Assembly: GCA_030248215.1 (NCBI GenBank)
Contig: JASANG010002885.1
Location: 1-64,000, forward strand
DNA: 64,000 nt
Source: Enoplolaimus lenunculus
Lineage: Eukaryota > Nematoda > Enoplea > Enoplida > Thoracostomopsidae
Direction: 5' to 3'
Made by a program: the position numbers and the translations under genes. The notes below the pieces were generated by a model. The model made no database searches. It was not told where the DNA came from and worked only from the letters and a program-made list of their open reading frames with translations. This document shows positions 22,901 to 33,439 of the stretch, piece after piece. Position 1 is the first letter of the stretch. Every line of letters starts with the position of its first letter.

Positions 22901-25556
22901 GATATTAATTTTTTTCACCGGAACTTGAACCGAATATTGTATATGTTAAAATAATTTACAATATTTTCGTTTGTTATATACTAAGTTCACAATTGCTGCC
23001 AATAAACTGAAATTATTTAATGCAAAAATGCGTTTAACCATCGCTCGCTTACATAGCTTAAAAGTAGCTGAACATGTATCAAAACTTGAACTTCATTACT
23101 TGCCCAGAAATGTAATGTCACTTGTATAAATCAGGTTTATTATATTCGGCAACACAACAGTAAATATCCGGTATCCGGTAGGTTAATATCGGATACCAGA
23201 ACCGGAGACGGATATCTCAGTTTTTGAAGGATATTAAACCCCAACCCACCCTGACCCTGATATATGCATATATGTGCATGTATATATTGCACATGCGTAT
23301 AAATATAAACCACGGTCACGGTATATTATTAGAATTCCGATATAAAACGAGTTCTAATTATGATTCCACAATCACTCGGAATCGGAATTTTAACATTTTA
23401 TTTTTAATCCTACTTGCTCTGACACATTGCATAAAAATTCTGTATTATTTATCTATTAAATTGCTTTTAATGAGTTAACTTGTAAACAATTGATTGTAGC
23501 TAAGCTTTACAGAACCAAAAAATGATTAACAATTTGTTCATACGACGTTTTTGAGAATTTTTGCCAGCCAGCAGACACCCTAAATCAATATTACTTTTGT
23601 TAATATAAATTATCTGTAGTCACAAATTTTCTAGTTCGGATTCCGATTCCGATTCCAATTCCGGTATAAATTTGCTGTTCCGATACCAAATCCGGCATAA
23701 TCTAGTTCCGCTCGGCACCATGATATACACATTACATACATACATACATACACATTACACCCATACATAAACGTAATGGGATCGCTCCAAACAACAAATA
23801 ATAGGTGCATATTTGCAGCATAATTTCTGTTCGCAACTAACATTTTAATAAGAATAAATGAACCGGGATGGGAGGTCTCGGTTAAAACCGTGACCGAGAC
23901 CTGACTAACGAAACCGGGCCCAAAAAAGTCTCGGTCTCGGTCAAATTTTGCTATCACGAAAAAATTAAAATTTTCAAAATAAATTATTTCTAATGCTTTT
24001 TTCATAGCTTTGTTGTGTTTTTTATAGTTTTTTGTGTTTTGCATAGCTTGTGATTTTTCGAAACATCATCTCGTAATTATATCAACAGCCATCACTTACT
24101 TCAACAATACTGTCCATTTACTGTCCTTCTTATGTTATGGTCTCAGTTCAAAACCAACGAGACTCAAAAAACCAAGAACGAGACCTGACCAAAACCGAGA
24201 CTTTCCAAGACCGAGACTCCCACCTTTTTAAATGAATAGTGAAATGGCTTTTCAGCTTTTAAAGCTATATATTTAAATTGAATCCTTATATGAACGTACA
24301 TGCATTTTTGGTATACTGCCCGCTTGTCCAGAATATTTTTCGGATATCATGTCGAGCAACCAGCGATGGGCGCTCTCGGCAAAAAGCGAGACCGAGACCG
24401 AGACATTTGGTCTCTGTATCGGTCAATTTTTAACCGTTACCTAGATAAACATAAGATTTTTTAACAAAACGTTTGAATATTATATCTGCTTTGAATTGCC
24501 GCTTCATACAATTAAACTAATAAGTCGCCGTCAAAATTTGTTTAGTTTATTTTCACTTGGCTACTATCGCCATACCCTTTCAACAGGCTCGGAGAAAATC
24601 CACTGTCTCAAAACGCCATCGGTACTCGGTGCAATCCCTAATTCGGAACTATAGTGTTGTCTTTGCTTCCGGGCAAACCGAATAAACTGGAAAATTTTTA
24701 GCATAGCGTGACGTTATAAATGCGGATGACTCATGTTTTAAACAATGTATTAAATGTTTTAAATGCGACAATGCAACTATTTGTGCGTTGTCACAGTAAA
24801 ATCAAAGTGTTTTGGGTCTCCTTTCAAAAATAGAATTTTGCGCAACCGGAGGGGTCATTCTGTTTCTCAAATCGGTGCATAACCAGGGAGCGGTGTTCCA
24901 CAACCGTTCGCTGTCTGTGTTGGCAGGCAAAAATGGGCAAGTACTTCCGTACCAAAGCTGCGATCCAAAAAGAAAATTTCTGTAATTGCTTATCGCTTTT
25001 ACCCCGCTGGTCTCGTTTTACAAACCACCAAAACTGAAAAAAGCAATACCGACACGGAGACCAATACCGAGACCAGCCAAATCCCGAGACTTGCCGAGAC
25101 CGAGACCAGCCAAATCCGGAGACTTGCCGAGACCAAGACTGAGACCGCCATTCCGGTGAGCAGCGTCACTGAACGAAACAAGAAGCATAATCAAGCCATT
25201 TAGGTAAAAATTTACTTCCATCGCCGACTGAATTACATAGTATATACCTAGAACGAAAAGATGTAAAGTACCTGCCAAAGAATCGACATTTCTTCTGTCG
25301 TATCATTCCACTGAACCATTTCAGATTCGATCGCCGACAAAATCGCAAGTAGCTCAAGTTTTGTTTTCTCGTCGACATCTGGTTTGGACGCAGTATTACT
25401 GCTTGCTGTCTGACCGCCAATTTGATTGGAGCCTCCGGCATTATGCTTATGACTGGTAGTCGTTGAAAACAATAACAATATAAAAGAATACCCAACGATC
25501 AGAACACATATAGCTAGTATAACAATTTGTGCTTGACTACGCGCTAATGAGACCAT
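19968..25556 (-). CDS. Beta-1,4-N-acetylgalactosaminyltransferase (beta4GalT family, GT7); five coding exons
   Basis: Coding exons are 25556-25272, 22422-21894, 21298-21103, 20913-20750 and 20176-19968, all joined by GT-AG in phase, giving 460 aa. This is a type II Golgi enzyme: a short cytosolic tail, a membrane anchor around residues 10-31, then a polar stem. Catalytic-domain motifs are FPFRDRQ (donor binding), FNKGRIMNAAF, FHDVDLFPQDDRN with metal-binding DVD at 304-306, WAWGGEDDD at 364-372, and MLKH at 396-399, matching the Met and His that complete the metal site of bovine beta4GalT1. Aligning WYDFIAGGV with bovine PYVQYFGGV puts Ile341 where galactosyltransferases have Tyr289. Published work on that position links Ile or Leu to UDP-GalNAc use in invertebrates, so I predict GalNAc transfer to GlcNAc (LacdiNAc), as in worm BRE-4 and the fly beta4GalNAcTs. 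Intron 1 (2.8 kb) holds several repeats. Substrate is inference; family membership is secure. Confidence 0.93.
20560..20665. repeat. Degenerate TTAGGC-type array in intron 4 region
   Basis: TGGGCCTGTAAGCTAAACC followed by AAACCTAA words; no right end. Lies in the last intron of the GalNAc-transferase gene. Confidence 0.5.
22860..23240. repeat. CCGGATACCGGAACCGG foldback repeat in intron 1
   Basis: Opposed GCCGGATACCGGAACCGGAT and ATCCGGTATCCGG segments enclose about 250 bp of AT-rich DNA. Related in style to the CAGGGT group; ends are not clear. Confidence 0.55.
23311..23722. mobile_element. hAT-like MITE, CAGGGTGCA group, in intron 1
   Basis: 412 bp, CACGGTCACGG... to ...CTCGGCACCATG, flanked by ATATAAAC and ATATACAC (7 of 8). 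Same internal blocks as 14831-15226. Confidence 0.8.
23735..23775. repeat. CATA tetranucleotide tract
   Basis: CATACATACATACA directly after the MITE. Confidence 0.7.
23866..24232. mobile_element. GAGACCGAGAC-rich TIR element, copy 1
   Basis: Left GATGGGAGGTCTCGGTT and right AAGACCGAGACTCCCACC form imperfect inverted ends about 366 bp apart, with multiple GGTCTCGG words in both arms. Flanks AATGAA on each side may be remnants of a duplication. It lies in intron 1 of the GalNAc-transferase gene. Confidence 0.7.
24362..24641. mobile_element. GAGACCGAGAC-rich element, copy 2
   Basis: Begins GCGATGGGCGCTCTCGG with GAGACCGAGACCGAGAC nearby and ends CTCGGTGCAATCCCTAA. A divergent relative of 23866-24232. 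Confidence 0.55.
25010..25160. repeat. GAGACC(AG)CCAAATC tandem block
   Basis: Two near-identical units of about 36 bp containing GAGACCAGCCAAATCC and GAGACTTGCC, next to GGTCTCGTTT. Belongs to the GAGACC family; lies 110 bp downstream of the exon 1 donor. Confidence 0.65.
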
Positions 25557-25952
25557 TCGTATAACATGGTGTTACCCGCCAAACTGACTATGGCTAAAAT
25601 AAACTATATACGTATATATCTGTTTGAAGTATCGACTCCAGGGTGCGCATTCTAAACAGCATTCAAATCTCAGAACGTAGATAATAATTCTTCCTTCCTC
25701 GGTCTAAAGTATCCAAAGTGTTTACGTGACAAAGCTTAACAACATACGTCGATGCATATTTAATGCTTAACGACTCTATTCCACTATTCTATGTTTTTAT
25801 AACGTTGTGTTCAGCTGCAATATTTGTCTGGTACATATTACTTTAAAGGGTATCCAGTTTACCCCCGTACCTACTATAAAATAGAGTAATCTTATATACT
25901 TAAAATAGAGTAATCTTAGGATTAAGAATTAGACTTAGGAATGGGAATACGC

Positions 25953-26218
25953 TTGTAAACATGTGAGACATGCTTGTCCGTGTATATATGCAAAACGCAT
26001 TGCACTATATATGTGCTTGCCGCACCATACAACCGACCTATATAGTCGACGAAATAACTAGTTGAGGCGGGCTACGTGGCGCAGTTGTAACATCGTATGC
26101 CTGACACGCAGAAGATCGCTAGTTAGAAACCACCCGTAACGCGATTTTCCAGCTGCCTAATGAAAAGGCCTGAAGTCCCGGTTTCTGCCTGGACTGATAA
26201 CGCTGAGATACTGTTACG
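25953..26218 (+). mobile_element. tRNA-headed SINE, copy 1
   Basis: Shares about 260 bp in order with 44376-44640: ACATGTGAGACATGCTTGTC, TATATAGTCGACGAA, the tRNA-like head GGCGGGCTACGTGGCGCAG at 26066, then TTTCCAGCTGC, CCTGAAGTCC and CCTGGACTGA in the tail. The head has A-box-like and decayed B-box-like sequences but no foldable cloverleaf, so it is not a tRNA gene. Confidence 0.75.
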
Positions 26219-26302
26219 TCCGTAACACCACCGGTCATGTTTCTCAGTGTTGGTACTATACGGTCTGCACGACCCCTGTTTGAAGTTCTGCTCAAAGTTA
26301 AT

Positions 26303-26373
26303 GACCACGCCGGGAATCGAACCCCGGCCCTCTTGCGCTCGAGCCAAGCATGCAACCACTACACCACGCGGTC
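26303..26373 (-). repeat. tRNA-like sequence facing SINE copy 1
   Basis: Read on the minus strand: GACCGCGTGGTGTAGTGGTT, then GGGGTTCGATTCCCGGCG, ending CGTGGTC. Seven acceptor pairs form (one G-U). A and B boxes are good, but the T stem has a mismatch and the anticodon arm is imperfect. More likely a SINE head or tRNA relic than a working tRNA. Confidence 0.6.
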
Positions 26374-27057
26374 ATTGCAACAACTTCTTATACCGGTATA
26401 TGTGCGCAGGCATGGCAACATTTGCTTTACACACACTTACGTGCACATATACCGACACTCAGGTTTTCCAGCGTTGTCACACAATAAAATTATGAACATA
26501 CACTGTCACACAAAAAATAACTCACAACTTAAAAGTGTATCGACAAAAAACCTAATCAGCCCATATTTACTGAAAGTTGTCAACAACTCTTATGCTAGTA
26601 AGTAACACTATACATCACCTTTCCCAAATAAGATAATTGAACGCAAAAATCTTTAAGATACCTAGCTAAGTATTAGATTGGAAATCATCTGAAAATACTG
26701 GTGCCATGATGAAAAGGGCGTCTTAGAGATACACAGTTTTGAATTTAATATTGAAAGAAAACAGCTAACTTAATCACCGTTTGCCTTTTCCTATAAATAT
26801 AGTCGGAAAAATGTGCAACATTCAGAATTTTAAATATGTGTGAGACTGAACTAGCATATCCAAACCCTATATATTATGTTGCAAACAAATATAAACTGCC
26901 GGAAAAATAAACAGCATAACCGACATATTTAAATTATACGCTCGAAGCGGTTCGAGTGTACCATCATTAATATTGGTGCAGAAGTGTACCGTTACATTAA
27001 ATACGAGCATATTGTTGTTCTGTGAGATCAACGGACACCCCTCAGACAAAAAATGGA

Positions 27058-27200
27058 CCGGCTTGGGCTTTCAAGGCTAAAGTTTTAGGCTTAGACTTAA
27101 ATCTCAACCTTAGGCTTTATGCTTAGGTTCAGGTTTAGGCATAAGGTTAGGCGTACACTTAGGTTTTAAGCTAAGGGTTTTGACCTTAGGCATCTATTGT
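27058..27200. repeat. Degenerate TTAGGC-type array
   Basis: GGCTTAGACTTAAATC and TTAGGCTTTATGCTTAGG words; no terminal repeats. Confidence 0.5.
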
Positions 27201-27860
27201 TATCTCGCTTGAAAACAATACACCACTCAGAGTAACGTTAGCGTCGAGTTTTGCGAATTTCAAAACACGAAGAAAACCAAACGCTTGCAGTCATGAAACA
27301 AATTATTTTTGTGTTATTAGTCTTTACAAAAAATGGGTAACCAAACCTAAACAACCATCACAAATAAAATTAAACATAAACATTCATAGACTTTTTATAC
27401 AATCTGCTGTTAGGTATCCAATATATAAAATTTTATATACGTATATCGATTTTAAATATATTTTAATTTATCAAATTTTATCAAAAGTTTAAGACAGCAA
27501 AATATAATTTCAAAAATTTTGAAGTAAACCACGCGCAAACAGTCGTCGCAAAATTTTGACATCTTATAAAAACGTCAACTAAGATCCGTGTTGCATTTAT
27601 AAAACAAACTGAAACGACGTTGCGGAAAAATTTCAAGAAACGTTAATTTTTAACTGACGCTTTTATCGACGCACGACTGAAAATTAAGAAAATCGAAAAA
27701 TTGCGGCAAAAGTTTTTTAATCGTATAAACTAGCAAGTACTACTGATAACAGGCTGTGCAACAATCGCAATTTGCCCGACATAAAACAAATCTGTTTCGC
27801 ACCACCTTTCGCGTTTTTTGGCTGCTAAAGCTTTTAAGCAAAACCACTCAATCCTTTAAC

Positions 27861-28065
27861 GCTGCAAGAAATGGTGAATCAAATTGACTCTCTCCGAAAT
27901 AGACTTTTCCTGACTACACAAACTGAGTCCAAATTCGACTTCGTCTGAGTCAAAATTCGACTCCGTATGAGTCAAAATTCGACTCCGTCTGAGTCAAATT
28001 CCACTCAATTTGACTCTGGCGGACTCGAATACTAACTCAGTTTGTGTAGTCAGGAAAAGCTGTGA
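27861..28065. mobile_element. TGAGTCA foldback MITE, right end missing
   Basis: Left arm GCTGCAAGAAATGGTGAGTC, several tandem AAATTCGACTCCGT(C/A)TGAGTC units and the start of the right arm, cut off where the TTAGGC MITE at 28070 begins. The left arm has an expanded 20-bp unit (three copies) not seen in other copies. Confidence 0.75.
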
Positions 28066-28069
28066 CAGG

Positions 28070-28253
28070 GCTCATGTATTGAACAGGGCCGGAACGCTTT
28101 CCTGCATTTTACTGTAAGTAATAAAGGAAGCTCAAGCTTTAGACTATTTTTTCTCTTTAGGTTTTAGGCTTAGGCTTAGACTTAGGTCATCCTTGCACTT
28201 AATAGGTTTAGGCTTAGGCTTAGGCTTAGGAATATGCTTTACTACAGTACAGG
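28070..28253. mobile_element. TTAGGC MITE, type B
   Basis: GGCTCATGTATTGAACAG with GGGCCGGAACG at the left; the right end is reduced to ACAGGCCC. TTAGGC units in the core. Flanks do not match. Confidence 0.65.
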
Positions 28254-28672
28254 CCCAAACGAACCTCCGTGTATTCGGGTCTCGTTATCAGTTTTGCCCG
28301 TTTTATCGAAACAAGAACTATTATTATAACAGGCAAAAAACATTTGCAACAATGTACTGATGTGTCTTGCCTAAATATCGAAAATTATCGGTGAATCTCA
28401 CGGTAAAAAAGTGAAAAGTTCTGCGCCTTCTAGGCTGTCGTGGCCGGACAGAAAAATGCCTTTCAGGTCTAACCTATACGTACTCTAACGGTGATCAAAA
28501 CCAAATTTTTTTAGATTTTAGTGCTAAAATTGCGTTTGGCTTCGCGATCGCTTTGCTCACTAGATTTTTCGGTCATCAATTAAAATGGTTCGATTACGAC
28601 GTCAACCAACTCGTGAAACCAGATATCGATTTGTGGTAAAAATTTGCATTTGTTTGCATTGTTTTTATAAAT

Positions 28673-29056
28673 ACTGTAGGTGACCCGAATAAGAGGGGGT
28701 AACAAGAGGAGGTCCCCATTTTGAGTCCTAATCAAAAGGAATCCGTATCCTTAATAAGAATCGGTAAGCGGATTAAGTCCCTAAATCCTAATCAGAGTCC
28801 ATAAATGTCGATCATCCCTAATTGTAGAGTATAAATGACTCTAGGACGAAATAAAGTGGGGTTCAAAACTTTAAAACTTGCATTATCAATTAAGCTTTGG
28901 AACCAACACAGATAGTTTTAATACTGGATATATCAGTAACAAAAGGTGGCGGAGTGTGGGTTAAAAGTTAATAATAGTCTGTAACTTAATAACGGGGGGT
29001 ACACTCTGGAGAATCGAAATAAATATCAGTTTCCCCCTCTTATTTGGGTAACTACA
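28673..29056. mobile_element. GTGACCCGAATAAGAG element, copy 1
   Basis: About 384 bp with ends ACTGTAGGTGACCCGAATA and TATTTGGGTAACTACA. It is G-run rich near both ends. Internal TAAGAGTCCGTAAGCGGAT and GTATAAATGACTCxAGGAC blocks are shared with 34592, 40534 and 58592. No open frame. Confidence 0.82.
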
Positions 29057-29186
29057 ATATATACTTCATTTAGTCGTTTTATTGCAAGATTTGTCAGAAC
29101 TAAAGCTGGCACTATATATACATTTTTACAAACTGTAAAGCATTGTCCCGAAAAACATAATACTTTTAGGACCGTAAGCGTATTAA

Positions 29187-29354
29187 TCAGGCCCGTAGCA
29201 AGCCCATCTTGCTAGGGGGGCTAAACATTTTTCAGGACGGGCATTCCAGAGTTTTCAATGAGTTACAAGCAGGGTTAAAAACCGTCTAGGGTGGCTACAA
29301 TTTTTCCAGTCGTGGGGGCTGAGTCCCTTCTGCCCTCCTTGGCTACGGGCCCGG
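29187..29354. mobile_element. GGCCCGTAGC inverted-repeat element, copy 1
   Basis: CAGGCCCGTAGCAAGCCC at the left and GGCTACGGGCCCGG at the right; the core has CTTGCTAGGGGGGCTAAA, TTTTCAATGAGTTACAAGCA and AATTTTTCCAG. About 165 bp, no coding. Confidence 0.8.
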
Positions 29355-29557
29355 TAATATGCTTGTCTAAATGATTTTGTAACGATTTTGCTTGAAAGAG
29401 GTAATACTTGCCTTATTGTTCGCTGAGTTTTATTTTAAGTCAAATTGTGTCGGTCAGTTTTTAGATTCATGCATAGTAGTCGATAATTGTTTTTCAATAT
29501 TTCGAAACAAATAGTTTCAATTTCATCTAAAATCTAATTTTTGCTCATAGTATACTC

Positions 29558-30218
29558 GGCCAATGTTATGCGGGGTTCACGTTATAACCGGGGCAGGTGG
29601 GACACGTTTTGTCCCTATTAGACTATTGGGTCACATTTTGTCCGCTTGTAGGCCCCATATCGTATTCAAAAATTCGTATTTGTCTGCTAATATCATGTGT
29701 AGGTTACCTTTTGTCCTTCAATATCATATGATATTCGAGGTATTGTCTGCGAATTAGTACCCAAAGGTTACACTGTCCCGCTGAATATCATATGATATTC
29801 GTTGAAATTTTGGAATATCATATGATATTCGCATAAATGTCCGACAGTGTCACGTGACATACCGTCCCTTGTACACATTGATCATTTGAGAGCGGTGGTT
29901 TGTAAGCTAATGTCATATGACATTCGAGTTTTGTCTGTTGACCCGATATAAGTGCCCAAATTTTAATGTTGACGTCGAATCAACATGGGACAAACCGTGT
30001 CCCACCTGCCCCGGTTATAACGTGAACCCCGCATTACTTTAAGGCGCGTAACTGTAGATTAAGCGTATTCCTAATGCCTAAGCATAAATCTAATCGTTGC
30101 AAAAATGTGTTACTAAGCCTAAGCAAAAGCCTAAGCTGCAAAAATGTGTTCGCCTAAGCCTAAACAAAGCAAAAAATGTAATCTAGAATCTAAACCTACT
30201 CTTTTATGGACCCCACCG
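29558..30218. mobile_element. TTAGGC MITE, type C, split by a palindrome-bearing element
   Basis: The left 8 bases GGCCAATG and TTA stand at 29558-29568; the rest resumes at 30034 (TTACTTTAAGG.GCGTAAC). CCTAAG units and ATCTAAACCTACTCTTTTATGGACC follow. The usual right end is absent after about 30218. The interruption is the 465-bp element at 29569-30033. Confidence 0.85.
29569..30033. mobile_element. 465-bp element, 47-bp TIRs, TTA duplication, internal palindromes
   Basis: The left TIR starts TGCGGGGTTCACGTTATAAC and the right is its complement; 46 of 47 positions match. TTA is present once on each side (29566-29568, 30034-30036). Insertion at TWA with 3-bp duplication is the habit of PIF/Harbinger elements. 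The core holds perfect or near-perfect palindromes AATATCATATGATATT at about 29718, 29786 and 29813, AATGTCATATGACATT at about 29911, and GTCACGTGAC at about 29849. Non-coding. Confidence 0.9.
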
Positions 30219-30729
30219 GGCCGTATACTCTATGGCGGAAATGATTAAAAACGCCGCCACCAGATGTTTTAAATTGAGGCCTAAGCCCGTAGTCTCAAAT
30301 GTGTGTAGCACAGATCACCAGTTGGTGACAGATCGTGTAACTTTGGAACCAGCGAATGATGAGGTTCGAAATTCAGTACATTGTTCGCGTTTGATTTGCC
30401 CTACTTCTGTATTAATTTTGAGATATGCAATTGCAGATGTTTGTCAGTTTGAAACCCGCTAGCTAACTGATGATAGGAGCTGTACGAATTTGAGAATACG
30501 GCCCTAATTTAAAAGTTTAGTTTACAACGGCGTAGCACAGAATCCAAATTGGTATAAAGATACGGTGAGTATATAAAACGAAACATTCACGTTCCGATAC
30601 TAGAATAGGGTACATTCTTAATTTAAAAATTACAATGGGTCTACAAAAAATTCAGAGTCGTCGCTTGACCCCAGGGGGTCCAAATCTATTTTCGTCCATC
30701 TGCCACCCACCGTCGTGTCTGCGGCGTTT

Positions 30730-31871
30730 TTAGTCAATGTAATAAAAATCTTGATATTTTTGACAATCGTGGGAAATTTTTCGAAAACTCCGCGAATGAC
30801 GTTGAATGGATTTTTGCCAAACTCCCACGCCACCTGGACATCGCTTGAGACAGGGTTCGTAGTCGAAAAAACCCAAACACAACGATTCAATTGATTTTGA
30901 ACGAACTGCAGTCAAAAACGATTGCACGCAGCGTTTAACGCACGCTTCACCAGAGCATTGACCTGTAAAATAAAACCATGTGTCGTGTTTAAAAGTGCTA
31001 CCCGTGAGTAACCCCCCCCTCCAAATTGAGTCAACCCACCCAAATTGAGTGAGGCCCCCACGTCCAAGGTGTCCTCAAAAAATTTTGAAATACGATAGTT
31101 TCGAAGTAAAAACTAATATTTTGTATATATTTAAATATTAAAATTTTATGTTGTTGTTCGTTGGTTTAATAATACTCGCCAAAATGATTGTGATGTATTT
31201 ACCAAAAAAATTTGAACGTTTTTTGATTTTGAGAAGCCGCTCATACTGACGACTTCGGCCTATGTAAAGAAGAGGGGCGGAACAGTATTATATGCATATT
31301 CGTAAGCCTAAGGCTATAGCCTAAGCTTAAGCGTAAGAATGAGCATATTCCTAAGCCTAAGCCTAAGCCTCAACGTAAGAATGAGTTTCTTCCTAAGCCT
31401 AAGCCTAAGCCTAAACATACGCCAAGCAAAAAAATTAGTCTAAAGCTTCAGCTTACTCTATTGCAGTCCCACAGAAAAACGGTCCGCCCCTGATCATTAC
31501 ATGGTTCCTGACTTCGAACGAGTATGTTCCACACATGAGTCGACATACAAACTAGAGGGACCATTTAGCCGCAGGACTGCAATAGAGTAAGCCTAAGCTT
31601 AAGACTACTAATTTTTGCTTAGGCTTTAGGCTTAAGCTTATTCTTACACTTCGGTTCCAGCTTAGACTTAGGCTCAGAAATAGGCTTCTACTACTTATAC
31701 TACTGTTACGGCCCTGTTCTATACATTGGCCCACATTCGGCACATCATTTATTCGGTCCGCCAAATTAAAAGATAACCTAACGAATTTTCAGTTGAAACT
31801 TTACCTGCCACACTTATCACAATAGAGATTCCCAAAATCCAAACCCAAACTCGACGTGATTCAGACGTCAT
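30730..31871 (-). CDS. Small secreted cysteine-rich protein, two exons, family unknown
   Basis: Exon 1 (31871-31805) encodes MTSESRR followed by a hydrophobic run (VWVWILGISIVISVA), a textbook signal peptide. It ends in phase 1 at a GTAAAG donor. Exon 2 (30962-30730) follows a TTTATTTTACAG acceptor. The split codon gives Gly and the mature chain starts QCSGEACVKRC. The protein is 99 aa. The mature part has seven cysteines: six near its start, including two CX3C motifs (CVKRC and CLKRC) separated by about 26 residues, and one near its end. Paired CX3C motifs are typical of disulfide-stapled helical hairpins. I recognise no family. The 842-bp intron contains two TTAGGC MITEs. A second reading frame in exon 2 stays open to 30630 (WEFGKNPFNVIRG...), but it has an internal upstream stop and does not fit the exon 1 phase. 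Support is from splice phase and the signal peptide only. Confidence 0.5.
31257..31507. mobile_element. TTAGGC MITE, type A, inside the cysteine-rich gene's intron
   Basis: GGCCTATGTAAAGAAGAG at the left, TGATCATTACATGG at the right; flanks ACGACTTC and CTGACTTC (6 of 8). The core alternates CCTAAG runs with GCGTAAGAATGAG spacers. Confidence 0.78.
31557..31732. mobile_element. TTAGGC MITE, left end lost
   Basis: Right end GGCCCTGTTCTATACATTGG is type B. The left begins abruptly with GGACTGCAATAGAGTAAGCC. Confidence 0.65.
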
Positions 31872-31994
31872 ACTTGTAGATAAAATGAGTTTAATTGCTA
31901 CCTACTAATAAGTATATATACCAATATTCGAGATAAAGCCAAACAAACTAGTATACGAGACTTAAAGCTAATTTTAAAATAGCTAAATCTATAT

Positions 31995-32201
31995 ACTGCA
32001 AAAAATTTTGAGTCAAATTAACTCTCTCCAAAATAGGCTCTACTGTACTACACAAAGTGAGTCAAATTGGACTCGGCCAGAGTCAAATTCGAATCATTGA
32101 GTGTAACGTTTGGCACTGGCGGAATCGAATTTGACTCAATTTGTGTAGTCCCGTAGAGTCTATTTTGGCGAGATTCAGTTTGACTCACCATTTTTCGCAG
32201 T
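31995..32201. mobile_element. TGAGTCA foldback MITE
   Basis: ACTGCAAAAAATTTTGAGTC to GACTCACCATTTTTCGCAG; CTACTGTACTACACAAA and TTTGTGTAGTCCCGTAGAG arms. Confidence 0.82.
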
Positions 32202-32469
32202 TTATATATATTAGTCATCTAGTCTGGAGCCTAGAGGAGTATATACAGGGTGGTCGAACCCCTAGAAATGTTTATCGACCCCTGAAAAAATTTAAAGCCT
32301 TCATGCAAAACATTGTCGTACTCTCTGATTTTTTCTACCCATGCCAAATTTTAAAATAACTTTAAACATAACAAGTAATAAATTAAAACGCTCTGTTCGA
32401 TTAACCCCTGAAAAGAATCGACCCCTGAAAACTTTCGGGTTGTTTGTTAAATTATGCGACAACTTTGCG

Positions 32470-32636
32470 TCAAGCCCGTAGCCAGCTCACCTTGCTAGAG
32501 GGGCTAAAAAAATTTCAGGAAGGGCATTCAAGGGTTTTTAATGAGTTACAAGCAAGGACGAGAATTTTCTAGGGGGAGCCAAAATTTTTCCAGGGTGGCT
32601 AAGCCCCTCTCACCCCTCCATGTCTATGGGCCCGCC
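32470..32636. mobile_element. GGCCCGTAGC inverted-repeat element, copy 2
   Basis: CAAGCCCGTAGCCAGCTCA to CATGTCTATGGGCCCG with the same core as 29187-29354. Confidence 0.75.
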
Positions 32637-32899
32637 TTACATAGCTATGCCAATATAAACCTGGCGTAGGTTATGCGTCGTTCACTTTTATCGTGTGCCC
32701 CGCGTGTGGATTTTGGCGACGCCTATTTCCAACTCGAGTTTGGGAAAACCTTAGCAAAGGGAAATTGAAGAAACAAAACTTGATCAAGTCGTAAAATTGA
32801 AACATTTTATAAAACGTACATAGAATTGGAATTCAGTTTTCGGTTATTGATTGGTCAAGACACAAAACGAATTAGTCATTTCTGGTTATTTCTGAATTT

Positions 32900-33030
32900 T
32901 AATATTAACATCAACATTAACTCACTCTGAGCTGATCTAATTCCGGGTGAGTTGATTAATTAACTCAGAACGAGAAGACATAGGTCAGACTACAGTAATT
33001 CAACTCATTCTGAATTAGAATCAATTTGCT
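32900..33030. repeat. Fragment of the CACTGTAAATT MITE
   Basis: TAACTCACTCTGAGCTGAT and AACTCATTCTGAATT words without ends. Confidence 0.5.
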
Positions 33031-33439
33031 AAAATTTAAAATGTTGTTAGAACTTTAGTTTCGCAAATCCTGACGTTACTAATAAAATAATGGTGGATGC
33101 TATCAGCAGGCAATTTCTAAAATTACTTTGATACGCTTCTCATGTTGTCTTGTGGGGTCCGTTAGCGTAGTACCTTTATAAGTATTCCATTCTACTGCTA
33201 AGGTTGGCCTCACATTGTGAAAAAATTATTTTTTAATTAATTTAAAGTTGAGCAAGAAAAAATTGGTTCTAAGTCAACCTGTACAGTACGCGATAAAGAA
33301 TTACTACGCTCAGGTAAACTTACTAGTTTATGGTGCCAGAAAAAAGTAGAAAATATGGAAAATAGGTGTGACATGTTGCACCTGTCGGATTTATCCCATT
33401 CTCTAATGTTTAATATATATATATTTATATATATAAATA

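Noticed and set aside
26303-26373. Functional tRNA gene on the minus strand
   Set aside because: T-stem mismatch and poor anticodon stem. Kept only as tRNA-like.
30630-30890. Alternative 86-codon frame overlapping the cysteine-rich gene
   Set aside because: It starts at a non-ATG codon, has an in-frame stop just upstream, and cannot be reached from exon 1 in phase with either acceptor.
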